From: Methanolobus sp. ZRKC5
GTDB lineage: Archaea; Halobacteriota; Methanosarcinia; Methanosarcinales; Methanosarcinaceae
DNA: 64,000 nucleotides
Direction: 5' to 3'
Assembly: GCF_038446525.1 (NCBI RefSeq)
Contig: NZ_CP151792.1
Span: forward strand, 124,001-188,000
Within the stretch, counting starts at the first letter, position 1. Each line of letters opens with the position of its first letter. Made by a program: the position numbers and the translations under genes. Of this stretch, positions 51,552 to 61,897 are shown in pieces. Below the pieces are notes generated by a model. That model was given only the letters and a program-made list of their open reading frames with translations. It made no database searches and was not told the DNA's origin.

Positions 51552-52724
51552 ATGAGAAAAGAGCATTATAAATTCTCTCTAAGTGATTTCATCTCAGAGG
51601 AAGACTTTGGAAAGATAAAGGAATTCTCTAAAGGCAAAGAAACACCTTTCCTTACTGTTAATCTGACTAAAGTAGAACAAATGTACGATGAGCTTATCAG
51701 AAACATGCCTTTTGTAAAAATCTATTATGCAATGAAGGCAAATCCTCTTGATGAGGTCATTATAGCCCTTAAAAATAAAGGATCTAATTTTGACGCTGCC
51801 ACAACATACGAAATAGACCAGCTCATCAGACTTGGAGTCCAGGCGGAGAAAATAAGCTATGGTAACACCATTAAAAAAGAAAAGGATATTGCTCATGCAT
51901 ATGAAAAAGGTGTTAGACTTTTTGTTACTGACTCAGAAAGCGATTTGAAGAAAATTGCACAAAATGCTCCTGGTTCTCGTGTATTTTTCCGTCTGCTTAC
52001 TGAAAGTGATGGTGCAGACTGGCCACTATCTCGTAAATTCGGAGCTCATCCGGATATGATCTACGAACTAATACTTGAAGCTCATGGCCTTGGACTGGAA
52101 CCTTACGGTCTTTCTTTTCATGTAGGTTCCCAGCAGCGCGATATAGGACAATGGGACAACGCGCTTTCAAAGTGCAAATATCTCTTTGAGGCTGTAGCCC
52201 AGAGAGGCATTAAACTTAAGATGATAAATCTTGGAGGAGGTTTTCCTGCTAAATATTTTTCTCCAGCCAATGAACTTGGAACCTATGCCCATGAAATACT
52301 CCGTTTTATAAAAGAAGATTTTGGAGATGAACATCCGGAGATAATTATTGAACCAGGACGCTCACTTACTGCAGATGCCGGAATACTCGTCACAGAAGTT
52401 ATCATGGTTTCAAAGAAGGCAAAATTCAACCAGTACAAGTGGGTGTATCTTGATGTCGGAAAGTTTGGAGGACTTATTGAAACCCTTGATGAATGCATAA
52501 AATATCCTATTTACTCCGAAAATAAGGGATATGAAGAGGAAGTGATAATTGCGGGACCGACATGTGACAGTATGGATATCCTCTACGAAAATCACAAGTA
52601 TACCTTCCCCAATACTTTAAAAGAAGGTGAGCATCTCTATATTTTCACTACCGGTGCTTACACACAGAGTTACAGTTCTGTGGCTTTCAACGGATTTCCA
52701 CCATTAAAAGCATACGTATTTTGA
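51552..52724 (+). CDS. Type III PLP-dependent ornithine/lysine-type decarboxylase
   Basis: 390 aa of the alanine-racemase-fold decarboxylase family. The PLP lysine is K62 in YYAMKANP, followed by the glycine-rich MINLGGGFPAKY, EPGRSLTADAGILV, the active-site cysteine in AGPTCDSMDILYE and a C-terminal YTQSYSSVAFNGFPP. CDSMD fits ornithine decarboxylase-like rather than diaminopimelate decarboxylase enzymes. It would make putrescine or cadaverine; the specificity is not decided by sequence. ATG 51552 follows AAAAGGAG by 6 nt. It stands alone between intergenic DNA and the disrupted transglutaminase gene. Confidence 0.92.
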   Translation: MRKEHYKFSLSDFISEEDFGKIKEFSKGKETPFLTVNLTKVEQMYDELIRNMPFVKIYYAMKANPLDEVIIALKNKGSNFDAATTYEIDQLIRLGVQAEKISYGNTIKKEKDIAHAYEKGVRLFVTDSESDLKKIAQNAPGSRVFFRLLTESDGADWPLSRKFGAHPDMIYELILEAHGLGLEPYGLSFHVGSQQRDIGQWDNALSKCKYLFEAVAQRGIKLKMINLGGGFPAKYFSPANELGTYAHEILRFIKEDFGDEHPEIIIEPGRSLTADAGILVTEVIMVSKKAKFNQYKWVYLDVGKFGGLIETLDECIKYPIYSENKGYEEEVIIAGPTCDSMDILYENHKYTFPNTLKEGEHLYIFTTGAYTQSYSSVAFNGFPPLKAYVF

Positions 52725-53001
52725 ATGAGGAAAAAGTAAATCGTTTTCCTGTAATTTTATTTTTTTATATGTTCATACATCATTTTTAGACTATGATCCA
52801 GTCACTATGAACATATTTAGCTTCAGCATTGGAACCCCATACCCATATTCCCACGCGATATTTTTCATCCACTGGAACACGTAGATCTGATGCAGTATAG
52901 GTCACAGTTTCTTCTACACCCAGATCTGACTTAGTATTGGTCTTAAGATCATCCCATACCATATTTTCAGTAGTGCTTTCAAGGGTAGCATAAATAATTA
53001 C

Positions 53002-53741
53002 GGCTTTGGTAATTAAACATCGTTATATAATATGATGGCCTCTTTTTATATATGAATTGTCCAAAGTGTAAGAGTTCCAGTCATAAGAAGAACGGTAGGA
53101 TTGATGGTCGACAACGCTACAAATGCCATGATTGTGGATACAACTATTCAGTAGATATAAAATCCACCGCTAGCCCCGTATCTGTTAAGCGACAGGCTTT
53201 ACAACTCTATCTGGAGGGGTTGGGATTTCGTTCAATTGGACGTTTTTTGGGCGTTAGTCATGTTTCTGTTCAAAAATGGATTCGAAAATTTGGTAGTGAA
53301 TTAGAGGATCTAAAAAGTGAAAATGAGATTTCTGTTGTGGAATTGGACGAGATGCATACTTATATTGGGAATAAAAAAACTACTGCTGGATATGGATTGC
53401 TGTTGATAGATATGGGAAGAAATTCATCGATTGCTCTTTTGGCAGCAGAGGAACAAAAACAGGACAAAAACTCTGGAAAAAGTTAAAGACAAAAGAGGTT
53501 GGGGAAGTAATGACGGATTATTGGAGGGCATATGCCAAGTTAGTCCCCAGAAACATCCATACTCGATCAAAAGCAGAAACATATACTGTTGAAGGATACA
53601 ACAGCATATTTAGGCATTTCCTGGCAAGACTAAGGAGAAAGTCAAAGTGTTATACTAAAAGTCTTGAAATGCTAAAAATCTCCGTTTTGCTCTTGATGAA
53701 ATATAGGAATAAAGAACTAGCTATGTTTAATTAACAATGCC
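53002..53741 (+). mobile_element. IS1-family insertion sequence
   Basis: 740 bp. The ends are GGCTTTGGTAATTAAACAT and, inverted, GGCATTGTTAATTAAACAT (17 of 19 match), flanked by the 8-bp duplication ataattac (52994-53001 and 53742-53749). It is inserted in the 3' part of the transglutaminase-like gene. Confidence 0.93.
53052..53734 (+). CDS. IS1-family transposase in two frames
   Basis: The first frame (53052-53486, 144 aa) has the zinc ribbon CPKCKSSSHKKNGR...CHDCGYNYSV, an HTH (GFRSIGRFLGVSHVSVQKW) and the catalytic Asp in VVELDEMHTYIG. The second (53510-53734, with continuity upstream as GTKTGQKLWKKLK) has the second Asp in MTDYWRAYAKL and the Glu in YTVEGYNS. A -1 shift near 53445-53460 joins them. 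Unlike IS630 there is no long homopolymer at the junction, so a mutation is as likely as programmed frameshifting. Confidence 0.82.
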
Positions 53742-54587
53742 ATAATTACATCTTCTGCAACAGAGGAACCCACATTCTCAACCTCTATTTCAAGGTTAGC
53801 ATAAGTAAGAAATCCATCGCTTTTAGCAGTTCCACTAAAATCAATCTTCAATTCTGGATAGCCCTCTAGAATGGGTACTAAAACAGCTTCTGAATCGGAG
53901 TATTCTTCAGGAATAACGCCCACAGCCCATCTGGAATTAGTGGTCTCAAGATAATAGTATCGTGTACCGGAATATTCATAATAACTGCCTTCAAGGCTTG
54001 AATCCCCCTTCACTCCTACTGCCATATGCCCTGGCAACTCTATAAGTGCGACCCCATATTCCATATCAGAAAGAAGTGCAGCCAGAAGAATTGATGAATC
54101 CTCGCAGTCCCCACCGCCATGATACAATGTTTCAAAAGGAAATCTTGTGTATTCATCATAACCTGCAGAAGCATTATCGCTAACGTATGGAAGTGACTGT
54201 ACAAAAGCCATGGTAATGTATGGTATGTCGCTGTTAGTGTAACCTGCCTCGTTAGCAAGTTTCCCTATCTGTATGGTAATTTGAGAAATAAGCTCATCGT
54301 CATAAGGATCACTCACAAAGTTAGGATAGTCTCTGTTACGACTTCTTTCTGAATAAGTGTCATAAGCCTGAATGTTGTACTCATAAACCACAGTGAAATC
54401 CGTATCTTCATATTTCCATCTATAAGTTCTTGTAATGGTATCTTCATTTATCCTGACTTCATTTATCCTAGTTTTTCCTTCATAGGTCTCAGTTTCCAGT
54501 GATATTTCAGGTTTTATTGCACATGTAAGTTCAACAACAAAATTATTGTCAAGTATTCTGTCAACATGAACTGTGTATACGACATTT

Positions 54588-55734
54588 GAGGATTTCGATA
54601 AACTACCATCAATACTCATACAATTCAATAAAATTTAAATAATAGCAAAGCAAATTTACTATTATGGATTCTTTTACTGATTTTGCCTTAAATGAAGAAT
54701 ATAAGCGTCTCCAATCTGTCGGAGATAAGCTTGCTGAAATTGAATATTTAGTAGATTGGAAGCCTTTTCGCCCTATTCTGGAGTCAATGTACATAAACAG
54801 AACAGCTTCAGGCGGACGGCCTGAAGCTGATGTTATTGTAATGTTCAAGATGCTTGTTCTGCAACAATGGCATGGTCTTTCTGATGCTGAGCTTGAAAAG
54901 CAGTGTATTGACAGGATATCCTTTAGGAAATTCCTGGGATTTCCTGAATATGTACCAGACAGTACAACTGTCTGGTCATTCAGGAAGAGAATTATCGACA
55001 ATGGTAAAGAAAAAGCGGTGTGGGATGAAATGCAGAATCAGCTTGATGCTCTTGGTTTGAAGATTAAAAAAGGAATGATCCAGGATGCAACTTTTATTCA
55101 CTCAGATCCAGGACATGCAAAAGCAGATGTACTCAGAGGAAAAGATGCGAAAACAAGAAGAAGCAAAGATGGAACCTGGACTAAGAAAAATGGTAAATCT
55201 CACTTTGGATACAAACTTCATACAATTATTGATAAGGATTATGAACTAATCAGAAGATTTGAGACAACAACTGCATCACTTCACGATTCACAGGTTGATC
55301 TGTCTGAAAAGGGTGAAGTGGTGTATAGAGATAAAGGATATTTTGGAGCAATAGCAAAAGGTTTTGCAGCAACAATGCAACGAGCTGTAAGAGGACATCC
55401 TTTAGGAATAATGGATATCCTCAGAAATGAAAGAATAAGTGTGAAAAGAGTCCCTTGCGAAAGAGTGTATGCAGTGACAAAAGAAATATTTAAAACCAGA
55501 AAGGTTCTTGTTACAACTGTAGAAAGAGTGAATGCAAAAATGTTGATGACAGCTTTTTGTTTTAATCTGCATCAATTGAGGACACTAAAAACCAAAGGAG
55601 TAATTTAGGATAGCGGGAGCTATACTAAAAATAAGGATTAATGAAGAGAAATTAAACAAAATGATAAAAAATGAGAGGATATAATTGAGTTTGAATACTT
55701 TAATGATCTAAAATGAGGGAATATCGAAATCCTC
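54588..55734 (+). mobile_element. IS5-family insertion sequence, copy C
   Basis: 1147 bp, the same ends as copies A and B, with a 4-bp duplication attt (54584-54587 and 55735-55738). It is one base longer than copy B in the 3' noncoding part (GAGAAATTAAAC versus GAGAAATAAAC). It splits the transglutaminase-like gene after codon 137. Confidence 0.95.
54664..55608 (+). CDS. IS5-family transposase (copy C)
   Basis: 314 aa, identical to copy B. Complete DDE domain and N-terminal helical domain. Confidence 0.96.
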   Translation: MDSFTDFALNEEYKRLQSVGDKLAEIEYLVDWKPFRPILESMYINRTASGGRPEADVIVMFKMLVLQQWHGLSDAELEKQCIDRISFRKFLGFPEYVPDSTTVWSFRKRIIDNGKEKAVWDEMQNQLDALGLKIKKGMIQDATFIHSDPGHAKADVLRGKDAKTRRSKDGTWTKKNGKSHFGYKLHTIIDKDYELIRRFETTTASLHDSQVDLSEKGEVVYRDKGYFGAIAKGFAATMQRAVRGHPLGIMDILRNERISVKRVPCERVYAVTKEIFKTRKVLVTTVERVNAKMLMTAFCFNLHQLRTLKTKGVI

Positions 55735-56252
55735 ATTTGTATTTTTAGTATCTTTTATGTTATATGTAGAACCTGTGACCATCGTTCGTGTGTCATATTC
55801 ATTTCCATCTTTTCTTAGAGACACTATAATCTGTTTTTCCTGCTTATCGATATTCAATACCTTGAAAGAATACCCATTACCAAGCTCCAGAATACCTGTT
55901 TTTTTAATGGATGAGGTGTAAGTTGTTAACTCAATATCAATATCTACTAAATCACTATCCGGATTTTCTTTGTCTAAAGGATTATTATTGAACTTAGTAT
56001 CTTCCAGAACAATAACAGGAGTACTGATATTGTCATCTTCCAAAACAGTAGCTCTATCATCTGATATACATCCACATGAACAGACTGCAGAAAAAACAAT
56101 CAGTAAAATAATTATTAGAATATAACAAAGTTTTCTGATAGCCATGATACCCTCTACTATTTATTACTGGAATACATATCAGCTTTTTTGATTGGCTATG
56201 CATATATACTTACTTTATTGTCTCAGATACGAATTTTGACAAAATGGGATTT

Positions 56253-56588
56253 TTACAATGAAACTGCTCCCTTTTTTAATATCTTAAATTGCAGAGTAGG
56301 CTCATTTTCAAACCGCACAATTCCATGGTATGTATTTATGCCTGCTGCTTTGAAACAATCCTCCGCTTGTTCAGGGTGCGGGTCAGTAAAAGTGTTTTTA
56401 TAATCAATGAGTGCAGGCCAATCGATAATTTCTTTGCTGTCCCCTGTGCCTTTTCCAAGCATTCTGTTATGAGCATCAATGATGCTGGCCACACCTGCCA
56501 ACACTTTTTTGGGAATACAACCCCACAAGGCACAAGTTCCACTATATTCCCTGCAGTCTGCTATTGCCACCTTCATACAATACACCAA
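56253..56588 (-). pseudogene. Fragment of an FAD/NAD-linked disulfide oxidoreductase
   Basis: About 111 codons: VAIADCREYSGTCALWGCIPKKVLAG with the redox pair CxxxxC of the glutathione/mercuric reductase class, then the helical PALIDYKNTFTDPHPEQAEDCFKAAGINTYHGIVRFENEPTLQF. The N-terminal FAD GxGxxG strand and everything after about residue 150 of the family (second nucleotide domain, dimerisation domain) are missing. It cannot be a working enzyme. Confidence 0.82.
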
Positions 56589-56659
56589 ATTGAAAGAATA
56601 ATTGGAAAGAACTCTAAATAAAATTCTGTGAAATATTTTACAATCAAAAATAAAAAAGA

Positions 56660-56677
56660 CCTGAAATAAATTTCAGG
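56660..56677 (-). terminator. Terminator of the M1 peptidase gene
   Basis: On the minus strand CCTGAAA-ttta-TTTCAGG is followed by TCTTTTTTATTTTT. It begins 2 bp after the peptidase stop codon. A classic hairpin plus T-run. Confidence 0.75.
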
Positions 56678-56679
56678 CT

Positions 56680-59529
56680 TTAACTCAAATTGAGTTTTCC
56701 ATTAACTGCTTCATATTTTCCCACGGCTTTTGGAGTATTAAGCAGTATCTTCCTGATCCTGTTGTATACACTTGGTGTATTGTCCTGATCAAGCCTGTCC
56801 AGGAAACCAATCAGCATTCCCACCAAAGGTACATGATATTCGTCTTCCATCCTATCAATATTTGCAAGGACGTTAAGTATGCCTACGGCAGTATATTCAT
56901 TGACTTCTGCCAGCTTGAGAACTATATCTCCAAGCAATTGTCTTCCCTGTTCGGTTTGCAGAGATCTTTTTCTGTTCATTGCAAAACTTCCATAAAGAGC
57001 TCTTTGGTCATTTGCCTGTTCTATCCTGAAAGAATTAGAATTTTCAACCTGTTTTATCATGTCAAATACATCATCTCTGCTACTACTTCCTATGACCCTC
57101 AGGAAAGCTTCCCAACTTACCGGATTCTTTTCTGCTTCTTTCTGGAAAGTTTGCATAAACTGGATCCTGTCAGGAGCCGAACTGTTAAGATAATAACTGA
57201 AAGCACTTAATTTATCCGTGGCATTTTGGGCTGCCTTAACCTGTTCCCTGATCATATCGTGCACTATGGGAGTATCGAGAGTCGAAAGAACAGAGAGACA
57301 CGTATTCTTTATCTGGCGATCCTTGATCGCATTTACCTGCTCATTCACATAATCCTTGTTTTCATTTTTAGATTCATTTCCCTTTTTATTGTAAACCTGA
57401 TAAAGTGACATAAGGGAATCCACATGTCCACTTGCTATTGCTTTGAAAAGTTTTTGTTTAACTTCATACAACAAAGAATATCTGTGTGCAAGTATCTCAT
57501 CTTCCACGGATTCAAATATTGTCAGGAATTGAGCTCCTGCCTCCTTCATTAAGTCATAATCCTGAATGAGTTCATGATAAAGGTCTGTGAATTCTTTTGA
57601 GGTAGCATGATTACTATCCTCAATTAATTTCATTTTTTCAATATCCACAATTTTGTAGAATGCAATGAACCTGTTTATCAGATCTTGATCCATTTTTGTC
57701 TGCAAGATCAGCTCATCAATATCCACATCATGAATTACTTTTCCAAAGAAAGAATACCTACGGTTCAAGGATGAAAATGCGGGTTTATCTACATCATTGA
57801 TAACAATCTTTTTCTCTTTGCCCTTCATCAGCTCCATGACTTCGGCAAGATCATTGCCTTCTTTATCTACCAGAGCTACACAGAATGGGAACTCCCAGAA
57901 TTTTCCATCTACTGGAACTTCCTGTTCTAAGAATAATGTAAAAGTCCTTTCATTTTCATCATAGGAAGATTTTACATGGACCAGAGGGAATTGTGTTTGT
58001 TTTAGCCATATTTTTGCCATTTCTTTAAAATCAAGCCCTGAAACCTCTTCCATTACTTCGATCCAGTCCCAGCTTGAGGCATTTGAGTGTTTATATCTGG
58101 CATGATAGACATTCAGAGCTCTGGCAAATGTGGCTTTTCCCATAAGTTTCTCTATCATCAGTACAAATTCCGGGGATTTTACATAGGTCACTGCACTGAT
58201 CAGATCATCAGGGTCATTGAATCCATCTGGGATGATGGGCATGGAGGCTGCGCCCGTGTCAAGGGCAAAGGTTCCGGCCCCGGGAGCCAGAAAACCAAGG
58301 ACTTCATCAAGACGGCTATATTCCTCTCCAAAATGATATGCATGATACATTTTCTCTATATGAACGGTCACCGCTTCGTTAAGCCATATTTCAAATGGAC
58401 TTTTTCCGGTTACTTCAGAGCCGTTAAGGTTATGGTAGAATTCATGAACTTTTACCCGCATCATATACTCGAAAGCATTGTCAGTCATTTGAGGGAAGGG
58501 CATTATGCGATTGGTGCTAATAGTAGTATTTCCTACATTTTCCATACCACCAAAATTAGAATTCTGCATCCCTATCTCCCTGTAAACGGTGCCCGTATAC
58601 TTGTATCCGGTCTGTATCAATCCAACTGCCTTTTTCAGTTCATCCCTGATGGTTCTAATCTTTTGGTTCTGTTCATCAGCTCCCTTTCCTCCATTTTTAA
58701 GCAGGTCCCTTTCCATGACCAGATCCATAATCTCTCTGCGTTCTTCAGATTGAGCATATTGTTCAGGACCTGTAAAAAGATGGATCCACATAATCGAATC
58801 GTAGAGTACGTCAAGACTTTTTTGGGCAATCAAGGAATCAGAACCGGGAGGCACCAGCAACTCCAGGTCAAAGGTGTGCCCATCCGGGTATTCAAACTCT
58901 TTTTTGAATGTGTCATAGGTGCCTACACCCAGGAAAAAAAGATAGGGGGCCATGGGGGTGATTGAATTGTCATAGACAATCTGATCCCTTCCATTTCCAA
59001 TCGAGTGCCTTGCCTCTATAATATCGCCGTTACTTATGAGATTTGTATACCTCTCATCGGCAATGATGGTTGTAGTGTAAGTGCATTTCGCTACCATATC
59101 ATCTATGCATGGCACGATTCTCTGGAATCCCCATTGCTGGCATTGGGTTATCTGTTGTGGAGGAGCGCCTGCAGGGGTTTCATCATAATAAAGACCTTCC
59201 AGTATGTTTTTAGTAGGTCTGCAGATGGTCTGGGTATTGATCACAATATCAGTGTTTTCAGGTACTAACTGGTTGAATTTGATTAAGAGGATATCATCTT
59301 TTTCCCTGTATTCGTAACCAATCTCATACTCTATGCAACTTACGGATAGAATTTCAAGCTTCTTGCAATTCAGCTCAAGTTCATTGATGGGGTTGTCAAG
59401 AGTTCGTACTTTGAGATGAGATGTTACCTTTGTATGATCGGCAAACATATCGAAAAGAAGGTCCATGTGTACAACTTTTACAGTTAATTCTCCAAAATCT
59501 TCCGGATAATATTTGTATATTCTTTCCAT
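56680..59529 (-). CDS. M1-family zinc metallopeptidase (aminopeptidase N-like)
   Basis: 949 aa. The N-terminal beta-sandwich domain includes LELNCKKLEILSV and the family start MERIYKYYPEDFGELTVKVV. The exopeptidase motif is GGMENVGNT near residue 326, the zinc site VHEFYHNLNG near 360, and the third ligand in the IWLNEAVTVHIE helix 18 residues later, followed by a long HEAT-like C-terminal helical domain. It should remove N-terminal residues from peptides; there is no signal peptide, so it is cytoplasmic. ATG 59529 has a GGTGAT site 4 nt upstream. It is an isolated gene with its own terminator. Confidence 0.94.
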   Translation of the reverse strand: MERIYKYYPEDFGELTVKVVHMDLLFDMFADHTKVTSHLKVRTLDNPINELELNCKKLEILSVSCIEYEIGYEYREKDDILLIKFNQLVPENTDIVINTQTICRPTKNILEGLYYDETPAGAPPQQITQCQQWGFQRIVPCIDDMVAKCTYTTTIIADERYTNLISNGDIIEARHSIGNGRDQIVYDNSITPMAPYLFFLGVGTYDTFKKEFEYPDGHTFDLELLVPPGSDSLIAQKSLDVLYDSIMWIHLFTGPEQYAQSEERREIMDLVMERDLLKNGGKGADEQNQKIRTIRDELKKAVGLIQTGYKYTGTVYREIGMQNSNFGGMENVGNTTISTNRIMPFPQMTDNAFEYMMRVKVHEFYHNLNGSEVTGKSPFEIWLNEAVTVHIEKMYHAYHFGEEYSRLDEVLGFLAPGAGTFALDTGAASMPIIPDGFNDPDDLISAVTYVKSPEFVLMIEKLMGKATFARALNVYHARYKHSNASSWDWIEVMEEVSGLDFKEMAKIWLKQTQFPLVHVKSSYDENERTFTLFLEQEVPVDGKFWEFPFCVALVDKEGNDLAEVMELMKGKEKKIVINDVDKPAFSSLNRRYSFFGKVIHDVDIDELILQTKMDQDLINRFIAFYKIVDIEKMKLIEDSNHATSKEFTDLYHELIQDYDLMKEAGAQFLTIFESVEDEILAHRYSLLYEVKQKLFKAIASGHVDSLMSLYQVYNKKGNESKNENKDYVNEQVNAIKDRQIKNTCLSVLSTLDTPIVHDMIREQVKAAQNATDKLSAFSYYLNSSAPDRIQFMQTFQKEAEKNPVSWEAFLRVIGSSSRDDVFDMIKQVENSNSFRIEQANDQRALYGSFAMNRKRSLQTEQGRQLLGDIVLKLAEVNEYTAVGILNVLANIDRMEDEYHVPLVGMLIGFLDRLDQDNTPSVYNRIRKILLNTPKAVGKYEAVNGKLNLS

Positions 59530-60257
59530 CAAATCACCTCTGATAAATTACAGGATACCATGATCGTTCATCGAACTGGTCATAACGTTTTTATTGTGTC
59601 CTTTATTCAACATAACAATAGACCTAGTATAAAATACATTAATGTATTGAATTTATTTTAGCTGGTAGCAGAGTCATAATATGAATCATGGAATTCTTTG
59701 CACATTATAATAACTTCCTTCAAAGTATGCAACTATTCCAATTATTGTCTTAATTTTATTCCAGGGAGTGCATCTAAGAGTATAGGAACACTGGCTTAGT
59801 TGCGACATGTATTCCTCAATATTTAGTCTCTGTGGGTCTCCTTATCAATCCTAAAGTTAAATTCACCCAAGGCCGTCTGATGAACAAAACTAAAATCAGA
59901 TTGTCTCGTGAATAAAAGACAAGTTTCGTATGAATAGATGTATTCTACAAACCCGCGTATTTAGCCATCCACAAAATTTGAATTTATGTTGTATTTATTT
60001 TTTTGAATGCCTATATTTTAAATATGTTAAGTACATGCATTTTAATGTTGTATATTATCAAATAAAAAGCACATGTGTGCATAATAAAATGTATTTGTGA
60101 CTAGGGTAAAAATACCTGAATAAAACAGATGTAGGATATTAGTTTTAAAATGAGGGAGCTAGCGGGGACATGACACCTCTTTTTGGTTAGTGGTAACAAG
60201 GTTTCTGCAAAAATCTGATTTCACCTCAAGATATTTAGTTTTTAATGGGGAGATAAC
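59530..60257. other. Long intergenic region without recognisable genes
   Basis: About 730 bp between divergently oriented genes. The left part would hold the M1 peptidase promoter, and the right end has the GGGGAGAT ribosome binding site of the nuclease-like gene. A less AT-rich patch lies near 59760-59900, but I find no frame, known RNA or repeat in it. Confidence 0.5.
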
Positions 60258-61250
60258 ATGCCAACCAAACTACGAATAGCAACATTCAATCTGGAAAATC
60301 TTGACGATCGTGAAAAGAAAAAACCAACGTTGGAAGAGCGTATAGCCTTGATGCGACCCCAATTGCATAGGATTAATGCAGATATCCTTTGTCTGCAAGA
60401 GATCAACGGCCAGGAACAAGAAGGACAGCCTCGGCAGCTGCTGGCTCTGCAGGAACTTATTGAAGGCACACAATATGCGGAATACCAAATAGCGTATACG
60501 AAAACTGAGGCCGATGGACAGGCATATGATGAGCGCAACCTGGTCATCTTAAGCCGCTATGACATTCTGGAGTATCACCAGTACAAACATGATTATGCAC
60601 CTGCCCTATATTATCTGCAAGTAACAGCAAAAACGAATGAAGAAGAAAAAGAAGCGAAAAAAATTACCTGGGAGCGACCAATACTTCATGCCAGGATAAA
60701 AATTGGTGACAAAATCTTAGAAGTTATCAACCTTCACTTGAAATCACGAATACCATCCAACATAGAAGGACAAAAACTGAATAACTACACATGGAAGACC
60801 GCTTCTGGCTGGGCAGAGGGTTTTTTCATCTCTTCAACCAAAAGGGTGGGTCAAGCTCTTGAAACCCGAATGCTGGTAGATAAATTATTCGATGAGGATG
60901 AAGATTCATGGATTGTAGTGTGCGGAGATTTCAATGCGGACCTTGACGAAGTACCTTTGGAAGCCATCCGGGGCGAGGTTGAAGATACAGGCAACAGCAA
61001 ACTGGCTAAGCGCGTCATGATGCCCTGCGAGCTGAGTATTCCAGAATCATCTCGTTTTTCACTTTACCATAGGGGCAAAGGAAAAATGTTAGATCATCTT
61101 CTAATCTCTAGAGGCATGATGGCACAATATAGGGATTCTGAAGTGCACAACGAGTTGTTGCATGATGAATCGCTTGCCAATTCAACAGAGAAGAAATTTC
61201 CGGAATCTGACCATGCTCCAGTTGTTGCAGAGTTTGAGCTGCTCGATTAA
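60258..61250 (+). CDS. Endonuclease/exonuclease/phosphatase family protein
   Basis: 330 aa of the DNase I-like fold: RIATFNLENLDD at the start, ILCLQEINGQEQ with the metal-binding Glu, RPILHARIKIGDKILEVINLHLKS, VVCGDFNADLDEVP and the C-terminal SDHAPVVAEFELLD with the catalytic Asp-His. Members cleave DNA/RNA or phosphoester bonds of lipids and small molecules. No signal peptide. ATG 60258 follows GGGGAGAT by about 6 nt. It stands alone upstream of tRNA-Gln. Confidence 0.92.
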   Translation: MPTKLRIATFNLENLDDREKKKPTLEERIALMRPQLHRINADILCLQEINGQEQEGQPRQLLALQELIEGTQYAEYQIAYTKTEADGQAYDERNLVILSRYDILEYHQYKHDYAPALYYLQVTAKTNEEEKEAKKITWERPILHARIKIGDKILEVINLHLKSRIPSNIEGQKLNNYTWKTASGWAEGFFISSTKRVGQALETRMLVDKLFDEDEDSWIVVCGDFNADLDEVPLEAIRGEVEDTGNSKLAKRVMMPCELSIPESSRFSLYHRGKGKMLDHLLISRGMMAQYRDSEVHNELLHDESLANSTEKKFPESDHAPVVAEFELLD

Positions 61251-61334
61251 ACATTGTAAAATAGTACAAGTTTTACATCATCAGTATTCAGAAATTCTTT
61301 AAATGTACAAAAAAACATTTTATATGAAAAATAT

Positions 61335-61410
61335 TTTGGTAGCCCGGCACGGATTCGAACCGAGGTTGCGGGATCCAGAGTCCTGCATGATTGACCACTA
61401 CACTACCGGG
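61335..61410 (-). tRNA. tRNA-Gln (anticodon CTG), CCA encoded
   Basis: The minus strand reads AGCCCGG (acceptor) ... loop CTCTGGA with anticodon CTG ... GGTTCGAATCC (T arm) ... CCGGGCT-A-CCA. All arms fold: 7-bp acceptor stem, D arm with AGTGGTCAAT, anticodon stem CAGGA/TCCCG with one A-C mismatch, T stem. The mismatch may be a true variant or a sign of weak function. Confidence 0.93.
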
Positions 61411-61469
61411 CTACGGTGAATGCATTCCCTTAATTGTAAAGGTTAGATATTAAGATATCGGTCGGATGC

Positions 61470-61874
61470 TTATTCAAGTCCTTCCGGATTCTCATCGAGA
61501 ATTGCAGTCCACCACCATCTGGCCATGTCCATCAAATCTTTACTAAACTGTCCTGAAAGACGATATTCCTGATTCTTGTGAGAAATAAGGCCAGCGCCTA
61601 GCAATTTATTGCGCATGGCATAAAATGAAGCACGTCCTATATCCAGTTCTGCAAGTAGTGATTCCCATTCACTTGTTTTAATAGGGTCCCCACTTTTTTG
61701 TCGATCTTCAACCATCATGAGAAATTTCTGGCCACGAATAGCAGTTGCCTCTTCCTGAAAAAGTCGCCTCATTAAATTGTAATATGGATCCCTGGAATGT
61801 GTTATACGGGAATTCGAATCTGAACGTACAACTAATGTGGTAGATGTACGTGGAGCATTCTTTACAATAGACAT
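61470..61874 (-). CDS. Archaeal winged-helix-like protein, uncharacterised
   Basis: 134 aa. A disordered start (MSIVKNAPRTSTTLVVRSDSN) is followed by a helical region with LAELDIGRASFYAMRNKLLGAG, a typical winged-helix recognition unit, then LISHKNQEYRLSG as the wing. A C-terminal RWWWTAILDENPEGLE completes it. Probably a DNA-binding regulator. It lies 24 bp after the DUF2551 gene on the same strand, and the two are likely cotranscribed. Confidence 0.7.
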   Translation of the reverse strand: MSIVKNAPRTSTTLVVRSDSNSRITHSRDPYYNLMRRLFQEEATAIRGQKFLMMVEDRQKSGDPIKTSEWESLLAELDIGRASFYAMRNKLLGAGLISHKNQEYRLSGQFSKDLMDMARWWWTAILDENPEGLE

Positions 61875-61897
61875 TTAAGATCAAGTCTAAATGAATA

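Larger units (their letters stand above)
52786..56145 (-). pseudogene. Transglutaminase-like lipoprotein gene, split by IS5 and by IS1
   Basis: There are three in-frame pieces: 55735-56145 (signal/lipobox start MAIRKLCYILIIILL ... CSCGC, acidic linker), 53742-54583 (VVYTVHVDRILDNNF ... HGGGDCEDSSILLAALLSD, PGHMAVGVKGD, YYYLETTNSRWAVG) and 52786-52993 (YATLESTTENMVWDDL ... VHSDWIIV and stop). Removing both elements and one copy of each duplication (attt; ataattac) gives 486 aa. The middle piece has the Cys and His of a transglutaminase/papain-like core, and the C terminus is a beta-sandwich-like domain. It was probably an exported lipoprotein; it is now inactive. Confidence 0.9.

Noticed and set aside
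58087-58965. 292-codon frame antisense to the M1 peptidase
   Set aside because: Long, but fully inside the peptidase gene on the other strand, which has intact GGMEN and HEFYH motifs; no family features of its own.
59760-59900. Less AT-rich patch as a gene remnant or RNA
   Set aside because: All frames are broken and I could not form a convincing fold.
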